This document shows positions 16,568 through 24,573 of a stretch of 64,000 bases of DNA, piece by piece. The notes below the pieces were generated by a model. It had not been told where the DNA came from. It saw only the letters and a list, made by a program, of their open reading frames with translations, and made no database searches. The DNA lies in contig NZ_RBKX01000001.1 of the NCBI RefSeq assembly GCF_003634615.1, positions 3,286,001 to 3,350,000 of the forward strand. The letters are read 5' to 3'. The stretch's first letter is position 1. Each line of letters starts with the position of its first letter. This DNA is from Flavobacterium sp. 102. Lineage in GTDB: Bacteria > Bacteroidota > Bacteroidia > Flavobacteriales > Flavobacteriaceae. The position numbers were made by a program, and so were the translations under genes.

Positions 16568-19450
16568 ATGATTAAATATTTAGAAAAATTACTTTATCAG
16601 AAAACCGAAGGAACTCAAAGCGAAATTTTATTTGCTCAATGGAATTATGATAAAAAAGTAATACCTACTGCGTTAAATGCTGTTTCTAATTTGTTTCCAC
16701 ATTACAGTCTTCATGACGAATCGCATTCAATTACAATAATTAACAACATAGTTAGAGTATTAGGCAAGGAAAAAATAGAGAACCTTTCCGCTATTGATAT
16801 TTGGTTGATTTTAGAAGCTAGTTATAGTCACGACATTGGTATGGTGGTATCTAGCGAAAAACTCATAGAAGCTTTAGGCTCTAGTGATTTTATAGATTTT
16901 TTTATTGAAATTCAACAGGATAAAAAGAATGGTTTAAATGATTTTGCAAATCAATTCAAAATTGAAGAAAGAAAAATAAAATACAACTCAAGTGAATTAA
17001 ACCTTGAATTTCACGATGGCATTAAATTTATCCTTGCTGAGTACTTTAGAAGAAAACATTCAGACAGATCAAAAGATATTATAATTAATCCTAAAGATGA
17101 GTTACAATTATCATCACCAAGAGGTGTAATTCCACAAAGAATTTTTAAAATATTGGCTGACATATGTTCAAGTCATACAAAAAACTTTGATGATGTAATG
17201 AAATTGCCTTTTTGTGAAGTTGGGATTGATATTGAAGATTCACATCCAAGATTCATTTCTTGTCTCTTAAGGATTGGTGATTTATTAGACTTGGATAACA
17301 ATAGGTTTTCTGAGGTGATGTTAAGAACATTAAGTAAAATACCTATAGACACATTAAATCATAAAGCAAAACACCTTTCAATAGAATCATTTAGAGTTGA
17401 TAATGAAATAATTGAAGTTGAAGCTAAATGTTTTGATTATGACACTGCAAATATTACTCAACATTGGTTCAATTATTTAAATTCTGAAATAACTCAACAA
17501 ATGATTAATTGGAACAAAATTGTTCCTTTTAAAGAATTCGGTTATTTACCTACCATTGGGAATTTAAAGGTAGAACTTTTAAATTATGATTATATTGATG
17601 GTAAAAAGAAACCAAAATTTTCAGTAGATACTGATAAAGCGCTGGAATTATTACAAGGCGCTGGTATTTACGAAGGTGCTTATCAATGTATTCGAGAAAT
17701 TTTACAAAATGCTGTTGATGCATCATTATTGAGAATTTGGCTGGAGTATAAAGATGAATTGGATTTAGTATCTCCAAATACGATTGATTTCAATAAAATT
17801 ACAAAACAATTTGCAATTAATGTAGAAATAAACGAAAAGGAAGTAATTGGTGATAATAAAATTTGGGAATTCAGTATTACTGATAAAGGAATCGGTTTAT
17901 CAACATACGATTTAAACTATTTGATGAATACAGGAAGTTCATCAAAAAATCGTAAAAAATTAAATATTATTGATACAATGCCAATATGGCTTCGTCCTTC
18001 TGGAACTTTTGGAATTGGTTTTCAAAGTATATTTATGCTTACAGAGCAAGTAAACATAGAAACTAAAAGTTTTTTTAATGAAGAATTTCAAATTATAGAA
18101 CTTAATAGTCCAAACTCCATTAAAGATGGAGGGATTCTAGTACAAAAGAAAAAAACAAGTCATAAAATAAAGCCTAGTACAAAACTATCATTTAATCATA
18201 AAACTAAGGCAATCCCAGATAGTTGGTCAATAAAAAGTGAACATAAAAATGCTAGCAGAATTGCTCATAATTATGATCCTTTCTCACATGAATCTTTAGA
18301 TATAGAATTAGGAAAAATATTCGACGAAATATTTGATTTCTCATTAAAAAGCTATATTCCAATTAAGTTGCATCTTAATAAAACTGAAATTGATACACAT
18401 AGCAATAAAAATAAATTCAAATATTTTGATGAAGAAAATTCATTGGAATTAAATATCCATCATGGTAAAAAAGAAAATGGTTGGAGAGTTGTCACTTATT
18501 ATAAAAATCAAAAAGCGGACAATAGTCTTAATACAATGTTTTTAGGTTTTGAATTAAATATTCACAAACACAAAGCCTCAGAGGTTTTAACCTTAAATCG
18601 AAATAAGATTAAACCTGAATACAATCACAAATTAAGAGAACAACTTTTCACAAGTGCCTTCAAAGTAATTATTGAAAACTTTTTTGAAATATTTCAGGAT
18701 GAAGAGTCCAGAAGTATTGGAAGTATGTTTTTAAATTATTACCATAATTATTATAATTTTTTAGGACATTTCGACATTAAAAAATTTAATCAATGGCAGA
18801 AACTAAAAATAGCTGTTGCAGACAAAAGTATTGAAATGTATAAACTTCTTAATAGTATTGAGACAGTAAAATTAGTTTATGACAATAGAGATTATTTAAA
18901 ATACGGTGATCTTTATGAATTAAAAGGAAAAGAACTTATCATCAACTTTAGAGGAACAAGACCTGCGTATGATTATACTACTTTTCTTTTACATAAAATA
19001 AGTGAAGTTATGTCTTCAATAGTAAAAATTGAAAATGTTGAAACTAGTTTAAAAGAAATTTATTTTTCAAAAAAGAAACAAAAAAGTTCTGTAAATGAAT
19101 CCGAAATAAAAAAGATTTTAATCAAAACCAAAACAAGTTTTTATTCGTCAAGAAGTATTATTCCATGTACAGAAAAATACCTCAAATTAAGATTAAATGA
19201 TAATGCAAATGAAAGTTATGTATATCAATATGTATTTGATTATAATATTAATTTACCCTATCCAAAGATGCTTTCTCCATTTATTTCATGTGAAGGTGAA
19301 AATGACATTACTAATCTAGAAATTGTATTAAACGACAAACTTTATGAATGGGTTTATAAAAATAGATATGATAGTAAAACAAAATTAATTGAGATAAAAA
19401 ATAGTTACGAAGAATTTATTAAAGAATTTAAAATTGAAGAACTAAATTAG
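16568..19450 (+). CDS. HD domain + HSP90-type (GHKL) ATPase, candidate defence protein
   Basis: 960 residues. Residues ~40-250 form an HD-type metal hydrolase domain: histidines in LHDESH (49-53), the HD doublet in SYSHDIG (88-89), HTKNF further on and a late Asp in LRIGDLLDLD. Residues ~350-560 form a GHKL/HSP90-like ATPase: N box REILQNAVDAS (~375), G1 box DKGIGLS (~438), G2 box GTFGIGFQS (~478); all key residues are intact. The ~400-residue C-terminus is unassigned. The order HD then HSP90-like ATPase matches the HD-CE class described in bacterial conflict systems, where the ATPase senses and the HD domain is the effector. No signal peptide, so cytoplasmic. AT-rich, standing alone after the XRE gene, in the same island as the MmeI-like enzyme. 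Antiviral role is inference. Confidence 0.85.
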   Translation: MIKYLEKLLYQKTEGTQSEILFAQWNYDKKVIPTALNAVSNLFPHYSLHDESHSITIINNIVRVLGKEKIENLSAIDIWLILEASYSHDIGMVVSSEKLIEALGSSDFIDFFIEIQQDKKNGLNDFANQFKIEERKIKYNSSELNLEFHDGIKFILAEYFRRKHSDRSKDIIINPKDELQLSSPRGVIPQRIFKILADICSSHTKNFDDVMKLPFCEVGIDIEDSHPRFISCLLRIGDLLDLDNNRFSEVMLRTLSKIPIDTLNHKAKHLSIESFRVDNEIIEVEAKCFDYDTANITQHWFNYLNSEITQQMINWNKIVPFKEFGYLPTIGNLKVELLNYDYIDGKKKPKFSVDTDKALELLQGAGIYEGAYQCIREILQNAVDASLLRIWLEYKDELDLVSPNTIDFNKITKQFAINVEINEKEVIGDNKIWEFSITDKGIGLSTYDLNYLMNTGSSSKNRKKLNIIDTMPIWLRPSGTFGIGFQSIFMLTEQVNIETKSFFNEEFQIIELNSPNSIKDGGILVQKKKTSHKIKPSTKLSFNHKTKAIPDSWSIKSEHKNASRIAHNYDPFSHESLDIELGKIFDEIFDFSLKSYIPIKLHLNKTEIDTHSNKNKFKYFDEENSLELNIHHGKKENGWRVVTYYKNQKADNSLNTMFLGFELNIHKHKASEVLTLNRNKIKPEYNHKLREQLFTSAFKVIIENFFEIFQDEESRSIGSMFLNYYHNYYNFLGHFDIKKFNQWQKLKIAVADKSIEMYKLLNSIETVKLVYDNRDYLKYGDLYELKGKELIINFRGTRPAYDYTTFLLHKISEVMSSIVKIENVETSLKEIYFSKKKQKSSVNESEIKKILIKTKTSFYSSRSIIPCTEKYLKLRLNDNANESYVYQYVFDYNINLPYPKMLSPFISCEGENDITNLEIVLNDKLYEWVYKNRYDSKTKLIEIKNSYEEFIKEFKIEELN

Positions 19451-19517
19451 TATAATCACCCAGATAACATATGTTAAAACTCATGGCTAGTTTTTCGGTA
19501 AGTTGCCCGACAGCGAG

Positions 19518-19532
19518 GATTTACAATCCGTG
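19518..19532. repeat. Palindromic motif gatttacaatccgtg, copy 1
   Basis: The 15-mer gatttacaatccgtg recurs exactly at 19799. In this copy it is inside a small dyad (ggatt-tac-aatcc), reminiscent of the short palindromes that decorate Bacteroidota intergenic regions. It is part of a 970-base gene-free stretch. Confidence 0.55.
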
Positions 19533-19606
19533 CCTAAAAAACATCAAACCTTTAAAAAGGTAGAGGGCTTGAACAGTTTCCCGTCCGCGCCCTCATACAA
19601 CTTGTA

Positions 19607-19638
19607 GCAGGAACGGAACGTTAATTTTCCGTTCCTGC
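19607..19638. terminator. Strong 12-bp stem hairpin
   Basis: Perfect inverted repeat gcaggaacggaa / ttccgttcctgc with an 8-base loop, about 160 bases after the HD-ATPase gene. The downstream tract is gtttatt rather than a T run, so it may be a degraded terminator or part of an RNA structure. A second, weaker dyad (gagggc...gccctc, ~19563-19595) lies just before it. Confidence 0.55.
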
Positions 19639-19659
19639 GTTTATTATAATACAAATGTA

Positions 19660-19770
19660 AACAAAACATTTATATCTTTATGAAAGAAAGGATCTCATAG
19701 AACCTAAACAGTTCTGATGAGGCAATCAGTTCTACTAAGCGAAAGAAGTCACTCTTTCGCTTTTTTTTTT
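19660..19770 (+). ncRNA. Candidate small RNA ending in a terminator
   Basis: After a TATCTTTA element (~19672) the sequence folds into tagaac/gttcta-type stems around gttctgatgaggcaatcagttc, then into a canonical terminator: agcgaaaga / tctttcgct followed by ten T (19738-19770). There is no open frame beyond a few codons, and the terminator is too far (~300 bases) from the upstream gene to be its obvious end. So an independent short transcript is plausible. I could not match it to a known family. Confidence 0.4.
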
Positions 19771-19798
19771 ATAAAAGCCACCAAAACCCAACAGCCCA

Positions 19799-19843
19799 GA
19801 TTTACAATCCGTGAAAATCTGTCTAATCTGTGTTATCCGTGGC
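19799..19843. repeat. Dispersed repeat (aatctgtctaatctgtgtt type)
   Basis: Contains a second exact copy of gatttacaatccgtg followed by aaaatctgtctaatctg and tgttatccgtggcc. This is the well-known, widely dispersed bacterial intergenic sequence whose halves resemble each other (atccgtg/atctgtg). Non-coding. Confidence 0.6.
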
Positions 19844-19880
19844 CAAAAACTTTGCAACACATAACAGCGCTATTTTAAAC

Positions 19881-20090
19881 CCAAAAAGTGCCTGTCAAAC
19901 ATCGAAAAGTACCTAACAAAACCCGAAAAGTGCTGAACAAAACCCGAAAAGTACCTAACAAACATCGAAAAGTGCTTGTCTAAGTTCGAAAAGTGCGTAA
20001 CGAAACACGAAAAGTGCCTAACAAAACCCGAAAAGTGCCTGAGTAACATCAAAAAGTGCCTGAGCCTCTTCAAAAAGTGCTGATGCATTT
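19881..20090 (-). repeat. 21-bp imperfect tandem array (copy B), 10 units
   Basis: Ten contiguous 21-base units in perfect phase, plus-strand consensus cgaaaagtgcctaacaaaac. On the minus strand the units contain gttaggcacttttcg or gacaagcacttttcg, sharing the cores gttaggcac and gacaagcac with the array at 7836-8066, which carries them on the plus strand. So the two arrays are one family in opposite orientation, at either end of the accessory region. A minus-strand frame (20121-19870) reads through as HFSGFVR-type heptads; I treat it as a by-product of the 21-base period. Confidence 0.88.
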
Positions 20091-20346
20091 CGTAAAAAGC
20101 CCAAAACCTTCCCCAAAACACACATTTTAAACCATTTATGCCTTTTCACGACGTTTTTTTGTCAAAAATATCTTCCTACAATCGCAACAATCGTCATTAT
20201 TACAAAAAAGCACGACAACAAATCTTACATTTTGTTAAAAATACTTTAAAACCAACAAGTTAAAAAATAATTTTGTTACGATATTCTTACAATATAATTC
20301 AAAACACTAACAATACAATAAAAATGTATTTTCTGTCATTTTTCAT

Positions 20347-20378
20347 TTGTTTCGTACGAAAATATTTCTATAACTTTG
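20347..20378 (+). promoter_or_regulatory. Promoter for the CarboxypepD_reg-domain gene
   Basis: TTG at 20347-20349, 21 bases, TAACTTTG at 20371-20378; about 50 bases before the ATG at 20430. The spacing is at the long end of the Bacteroidota range. Confidence 0.55.
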
Positions 20379-20429
20379 ACCCGAAGATAGAACCCAAATC
20401 TATCACAGTATTAACTTAATTTGTTTATT

Positions 20430-21350
20430 ATGAATCAATTACAAGAGCGCAAACGCTCCATGTACTACGTTGTCGAAGATTTTCTGGCAACCGTACCAGC
20501 GGCTACTTTAGCCACACTACCACAGTTTGAAAACAACCTTGTGCTATTTACCGATACGGTTGGACTCATCAGAGCCGAAAGCGAAAGCCAAACAACGAAC
20601 CGCATTGGGTATAGAATTGTAAAAGACGATTTGAAACTAACCATGACGCGAGAAGCCATTGACGTTGCCACACGCATTAGAGCCTATGCCATTAACGAAG
20701 GGAACACTGTACTGCGCGAAGAGATGAATCAAAGGATGAGTAATCTTTATAAAAGAGCTGACACGGTGTGTGCCGATATCTGTTGGTTTATCCACGGCAA
20801 AGGCACGGAGCTCTTAGCCGATGTTGATCCCTATGGCGTAAAACAAGACATGCTCGATGAACTTAGCGCCAGTATCACCGAGTATGTTGCTTATATCCCC
20901 AAACCAAGGGCCGGTATTGTAGAACGCAAACAAGCCACCGCCGAAATGCAGCAACTGTTTGCCAACAGCGACAGCATCCTTAAAACAATGGATGCACTCA
21001 TGACCATGCTACAGTTTACCGACCCCGAAGTATACAAAAGCTATTTCTCGAGCCGAAAAATCATTCGTCCCGGCTATCGCACACTTTCCCTGCGCGGCCT
21101 AGTGACAGACGCCGAAGGTTTACCTATTGCAAAAGCCAATGTAATCATAGAGAACGCCAACATTTATAGAAAAACAACAGACGTTGGCGGCTTTGAAATA
21201 AAAGACCTCGCCAGCGGTATGTATACCGTAACCATTAACAAGCCGGGCTTTGTAGAAATGCGCACCGTAGTAGCCGTTACTGCTACTCAACGCAGCGAAA
21301 TAAATATTGTCCTTTCAGAAGTGGCAAACAAAACCGCGAAAGTAGCTTAG
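20430..21350 (+). CDS. Conserved protein with C-terminal carboxypeptidase-regulatory-like domain
   Basis: About 306 residues from ATG 20430 (an upstream TTG in frame is less likely). No signal peptide. The first ~210 residues are helical and of a type common in flavobacteria (MNQLQERKRSMYYVVEDFL; DICWFIHGKGTELL). The last ~85 form a CarboxypepD_reg-like beta-sandwich (LRGLVTDAEGLPIAKANV, KTTDVGGFEIKDLASG, YTVTINKPGF). That fold is usually extracellular in TonB-linked proteins, so its use here without an export signal is slightly odd. Monocistronic: promoter upstream, terminator at 21380. Role unknown. Confidence 0.8.
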   Translation: MNQLQERKRSMYYVVEDFLATVPAATLATLPQFENNLVLFTDTVGLIRAESESQTTNRIGYRIVKDDLKLTMTREAIDVATRIRAYAINEGNTVLREEMNQRMSNLYKRADTVCADICWFIHGKGTELLADVDPYGVKQDMLDELSASITEYVAYIPKPRAGIVERKQATAEMQQLFANSDSILKTMDALMTMLQFTDPEVYKSYFSSRKIIRPGYRTLSLRGLVTDAEGLPIAKANVIIENANIYRKTTDVGGFEIKDLASGMYTVTINKPGFVEMRTVVAVTATQRSEINIVLSEVANKTAKVA

Positions 21351-21379
21351 TAATTAGATACCACTCAATAATGCGGAAA

Positions 21380-21407
21380 AGCACCTTGTAATGAGGTGCT
21401 TTTTTTG
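21380..21407 (+). terminator. Terminator between convergent genes
   Basis: agcacct / aggtgct stem followed by seven T after the gene ending at 21350; on the other strand it has four T and may also end yaaA. Confidence 0.8.
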
Positions 21408-21428
21408 TTTTGTAAACCTGAGTTTAGG

Positions 21429-22187
21429 TTATCGTGTAAAAACCAACGTATTCCCTTTACTCAAATTAGCATCAAAGGCATAGCCTTCGTAGTTAAATCC
21501 TTTTAAATCATCAATAGTTTCCGCGTTAGTGTCTATAATATAACGCACCATCATGCCTCTCGCTTTTTTGGCAAAAAAACTAATCATCTTGAGTTTGCCG
21601 TCTTTATAGTCTTTGAATTCCGGCGTAATAACCGGCACTTTCAACGTCTTAGTATCCACCGCGCTAAAGTATTCATTACTCGCCAAGTTGATAAACAGTT
21701 CGTCTTTTTGCAATTCGTCATTCAAGGCTTTGGTAATGGTTTTTTTCCAGAACTCATAAAGGTTTTTGCTTTTACCAATCGCCATAGACGTTCCCATTTC
21801 CAGTCGGTACGCCTGCATTAAATCTAACGGTTTGAGCAAGCCATACAACCCTGATAAAATGCGGAGCTTGTCTTGTAACACCGCTAACTTCTCTTCGGGC
21901 AAAGTATAAATGTCCAAACCAATATATACATCACCATCAAAAGTAAAAATGGCCGGTCTGGCATTCTCAGTAGTAAACGGCGTATGCCATTCTTGATTGC
22001 GTTGCCAATTGAGGTCTGCCAACTTATCCGAAATGTCCATAAGTTCCATCAGCTGCTTGGGCTTTTTCTTCTTCAACGTTTTCTGAATCGTTTCGGCTTG
22101 TTTCAAAAACAAAGGTTGCGTACTGGCAACAGCGGGAATTTCTTTCTCAAAATTAAGTGACTTGGCGGGCGATATAACAATCTTCAT
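21429..22187 (-). CDS. yaaA: Peroxide stress protein YaaA
   Basis: 252 residues, normal length. Diagnostic start MKIVISPAKSLNFEKEIP and later YGLLKPLDLMQAYRLEMG, SNEYFSAVD and MISFFAKKARGMM are the conserved blocks of the YaaA/DUF328 family. In E. coli YaaA lowers free iron and limits DNA damage during hydrogen peroxide stress; the fold binds DNA. Stand-alone gene here. Confidence 0.95.
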   Translation of the reverse strand: MKIVISPAKSLNFEKEIPAVASTQPLFLKQAETIQKTLKKKKPKQLMELMDISDKLADLNWQRNQEWHTPFTTENARPAIFTFDGDVYIGLDIYTLPEEKLAVLQDKLRILSGLYGLLKPLDLMQAYRLEMGTSMAIGKSKNLYEFWKKTITKALNDELQKDELFINLASNEYFSAVDTKTLKVPVITPEFKDYKDGKLKMISFFAKKARGMMVRYIIDTNAETIDDLKGFNYEGYAFDANLSKGNTLVFTR

Positions 22188-22388
22188 GTGGTATACTTTA
22201 TAGGAATCAAAAATACTAATTCGGGAACTAAAATCATATACGGAAAAATGATTTATTTTGATGTCACTATTGGCAAATCTTATAAATATTGACCAAAATC
22301 ATATAACACCACAACGGCTTCGCCTCCATACATTTGCAATAGTAAAACCTTGACAAACCCATTTTACCCTACTAAAAATCAATGCCTT

Positions 22389-22871
22389 ATGAAAAGAGCT
22401 TTTATGTTTTGCCGTGTATTGCTAGTGATTTTCTTCGTCAGTTCGTTGACGCTTGTGTCCTGTAAAAGTAAAAAAACCGCCGTGGAGAAAACCACAGAAA
22501 TCGTAAAACCCGTAGAAGTAGCGGCAGTGAAAAAAGACCGGGCTTATGATTTAGGCAAAAGACTGTTAGAAACCTGCAACACTTCGCGCTTCAAAGCCTT
22601 TAGCACTACAGAAGCTACAGATAAGGTTCGCCAAAACGCTACTAAGGAAAAGATATCCATCATTTGCAAAAAGATAAACCTAAGAAACGGTCGGTTTCAA
22701 GGGCTTAGCCTCATTGACGTTACCCATAACAAAATTACCGATGAATATACTTTTCGCTACAACATTGATTACGAAAAGAAACTATACAAACGCGAACTTT
22801 ATGTAACGGTTGACACCGATAATAAGGTCTCCGCCATTGCTACCAAAGAAATCAACCCCAAACCAATGTAA
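22389..22871 (+). CDS. Small lipoprotein, uncharacterised
   Basis: 160 residues from ATG 22389, chosen because it gives a clean lipoprotein signal (FFVSSLTLVSCKSKK). The mature part starts with a K/V-rich linker and ends in a beta-rich domain (KISIICKKINLRNGRFQ, YTFRYNIDYEKKLYKREL). TACATTTG at 22329-22336 is a possible -7 box. It is first of four co-directional envelope genes. No family recognised. Confidence 0.75.
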   Translation: MKRAFMFCRVLLVIFFVSSLTLVSCKSKKTAVEKTTEIVKPVEVAAVKKDRAYDLGKRLLETCNTSRFKAFSTTEATDKVRQNATKEKISIICKKINLRNGRFQGLSLIDVTHNKITDEYTFRYNIDYEKKLYKRELYVTVDTDNKVSAIATKEINPKPM

Positions 22872-22992
22872 CGATTGCCTTGGGCCTAAAGTACTATCGC
22901 TTAGTTCTTTTAACCCATTGTCTTTATCGGGTAATGCTTTTTTTGCTAAATTTGAGTGTTGTAATCCTTTCCATTTTTAAAATACAAACGCC

Positions 22993-23448
22993 ATGACTAA
23001 AAAAGCAGTCTTATTGTGTACCTTATTTTCGATATTGTTTTCAGCTTGTTGCGCTACTAAAACCAACGACGTCAAAACAACCACCGGCAAAACTGCATTT
23101 TATGACGATGCCTGGGAACTCGAATACATTTCGGGAACACGCATTGCGTTTGAAGGTTTGTATCCGGAAAAGAAGCCTTATATCATGTTCAAAGATATAT
23201 CCAATGAATTCAGCGGCAACACCAGTTGCAATGGCTATAGCGGCAAATACACTAAGAAAGAAAATAGCATCCAATTTGGTGATGCCATCAAAACCATGAT
23301 CTTCTGCGAAGGCGGTGGCGAAGAAGCTTTTCTTAAAATGCTGGGAAAAGTAAACAAATTTGCCATTGACAGCGACAATAAATTACTGTTACTGATGGAT
23401 GATGTTCCGATGATGCGTTTTAAAAAGATTGCTAAACCTCAACAATAA
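22993..23448 (+). CDS. META-domain (HslJ-like) lipoprotein
   Basis: 151 residues. Lipobox LFSACCAT; then a META/DUF306 domain with W-E-L-E-Y-I-S-G start, FSGNTSCNGYSGKY (the family's G-x-x-G-C-N core) and TMIFCEGGGEEAFLKML. HslJ-like proteins are envelope proteins linked to heat or novobiocin resistance in E. coli. TAAATTTG at 22947-22954 is a likely -7 box. The next lipoprotein gene begins 6 bases later. Confidence 0.88.
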   Translation: MTKKAVLLCTLFSILFSACCATKTNDVKTTTGKTAFYDDAWELEYISGTRIAFEGLYPEKKPYIMFKDISNEFSGNTSCNGYSGKYTKKENSIQFGDAIKTMIFCEGGGEEAFLKMLGKVNKFAIDSDNKLLLLMDDVPMMRFKKIAKPQQ

Positions 23449-23454
23449 CCTGTG

Positions 23455-23910
23455 ATGAAAAAATCTATCTTCTTGCTCCTGGCCTTGCCACTATTACTCG
23501 TTGGCTGTAAAAAAAATGAAGTGGTTGTTTTTGGAGAACCGGTTACAGTGAAACCAACCACCGTTTCCCCCGAAGCATGTTATGTTTATGACAAAGACGG
23601 TACTGCTATTTCCTTACAAATAAAAACTACCGGCGAAGAGGTAACAGGCACTATGGAGTATGCTATTGCAGAAAAAGACAAAAACACCGGCGCAATAAAA
23701 GGAAAATGGACCAAAGACATACTATTACTTGACTATACTTTTCAATCAGAAGGAACAGAAAGCACACGCCAAGTGGCTTTTCAACTGAAAGACAACCAAC
23801 TCATTGAAGGTTATGGCGAAATGAATGAAGACGGCACAAAATTCAAAGATGCTTCTCAGCTGACATTCACCTCAACCATGCCCTTAAGTAAAACCGATTG
23901 TCCTAAATAA
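23455..23910 (+). CDS. Small lipoprotein, uncharacterised
   Basis: 151 residues from ATG 23455, with lipobox LLLVGCKKN. The mature domain CYVYDKDGTAISLQIKTTGE, GTMEYAIAEKDKNTGAIKG, DGTKFKDASQLTFTSTM is a beta-barrel-like small domain seen in many Bacteroidota lipoproteins with no known function. It is 6 bases after the META lipoprotein gene and 9 before a membrane protein, so operonic. Confidence 0.78.
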   Translation: MKKSIFLLLALPLLLVGCKKNEVVVFGEPVTVKPTTVSPEACYVYDKDGTAISLQIKTTGEEVTGTMEYAIAEKDKNTGAIKGKWTKDILLLDYTFQSEGTESTRQVAFQLKDNQLIEGYGEMNEDGTKFKDASQLTFTSTMPLSKTDCPK

Positions 23911-23919
23911 TTGGTTTTG

Positions 23920-24573
23920 ATGTCCGATTCTCTAAAAGATAAAGCTATTTTTATAGGTGCCGCTTTAGGTTGGTTTGCAGTTATCATGCAGTTTGTCTTG
24001 ATGATGCAAAACAGAGTCGAATCATTAACCGAAACCACGATACGGTTTTTTAGTTTCTTTACCATACTAACCAATAGTTTGGTGGCTTTATACTTTTCGG
24101 TGCTGTGGTACAAAAAGCCAACTTCACTCCTCGCCCGATTTGTAAAACCCGGCTTTCTTACTGCTATAACGCTCTACATTACGATTGTCAGCGTGGTATA
24201 TCAATTTGTATTGCGCGGTATTTGGGAACCCACAGGCATGCAAAGACTGGTAGATGAAATGCTTCACACCATCATTCCGATTTACGTCGTGGTGTTTTGG
24301 TTTATCTATGAAAACAAAATGAGCGTTGCTTGGAAATCAATTCCAAGTTGGTTGCTTTATCCCTTTTCATACTTAGTCTTTATTCTTTTCAGAGGATATC
24401 TTTCAGGGTTTTATCCTTATCCGTTTGTCAATGTCACCGAATTGGGTTTAGAGAAAGTCCTAGTCAATAGTGGAGCTTTGGTCTTTGCCTTTTTGGTATT
24501 GGCTTTTGTTTTTGTCGGGATTGGAAAGTCGATGAAGTTTAAAACGCCCAATAATACAACTCCGGATTCTTAA
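23920..24573 (+). CDS. Pr6Pr-family integral membrane protein
   Basis: About 217 residues from ATG 23920. Six membrane segments; the signature blocks FFSFFTILTNSLVAL, YQFVLRGIWEPTG, LHTIIPIYVVVFWFIYE and SYLVFILFRGYLSGFYPYPF match the Pr6Pr family (FAR-17a/AIG1-like), some of whose eukaryotic relatives hydrolyse lipids. Bacterial function not established. Its last 35 bases overlap the 3' end of the convergent gene. Confidence 0.85.
   Translation: MSDSLKDKAIFIGAALGWFAVIMQFVLMMQNRVESLTETTIRFFSFFTILTNSLVALYFSVLWYKKPTSLLARFVKPGFLTAITLYITIVSVVYQFVLRGIWEPTGMQRLVDEMLHTIIPIYVVVFWFIYENKMSVAWKSIPSWLLYPFSYLVFILFRGYLSGFYPYPFVNVTELGLEKVLVNSGALVFAFLVLAFVFVGIGKSMKFKTPNNTTPDS

Noticed and set aside
19480..19600. 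A degenerate tRNA-like fragment (tttacaa loop, ttcccgtccgc)
   Set aside because: Acceptor and D arms cannot be paired; the ggatt-tac-aatcc dyad explains the similarity to an anticodon arm.
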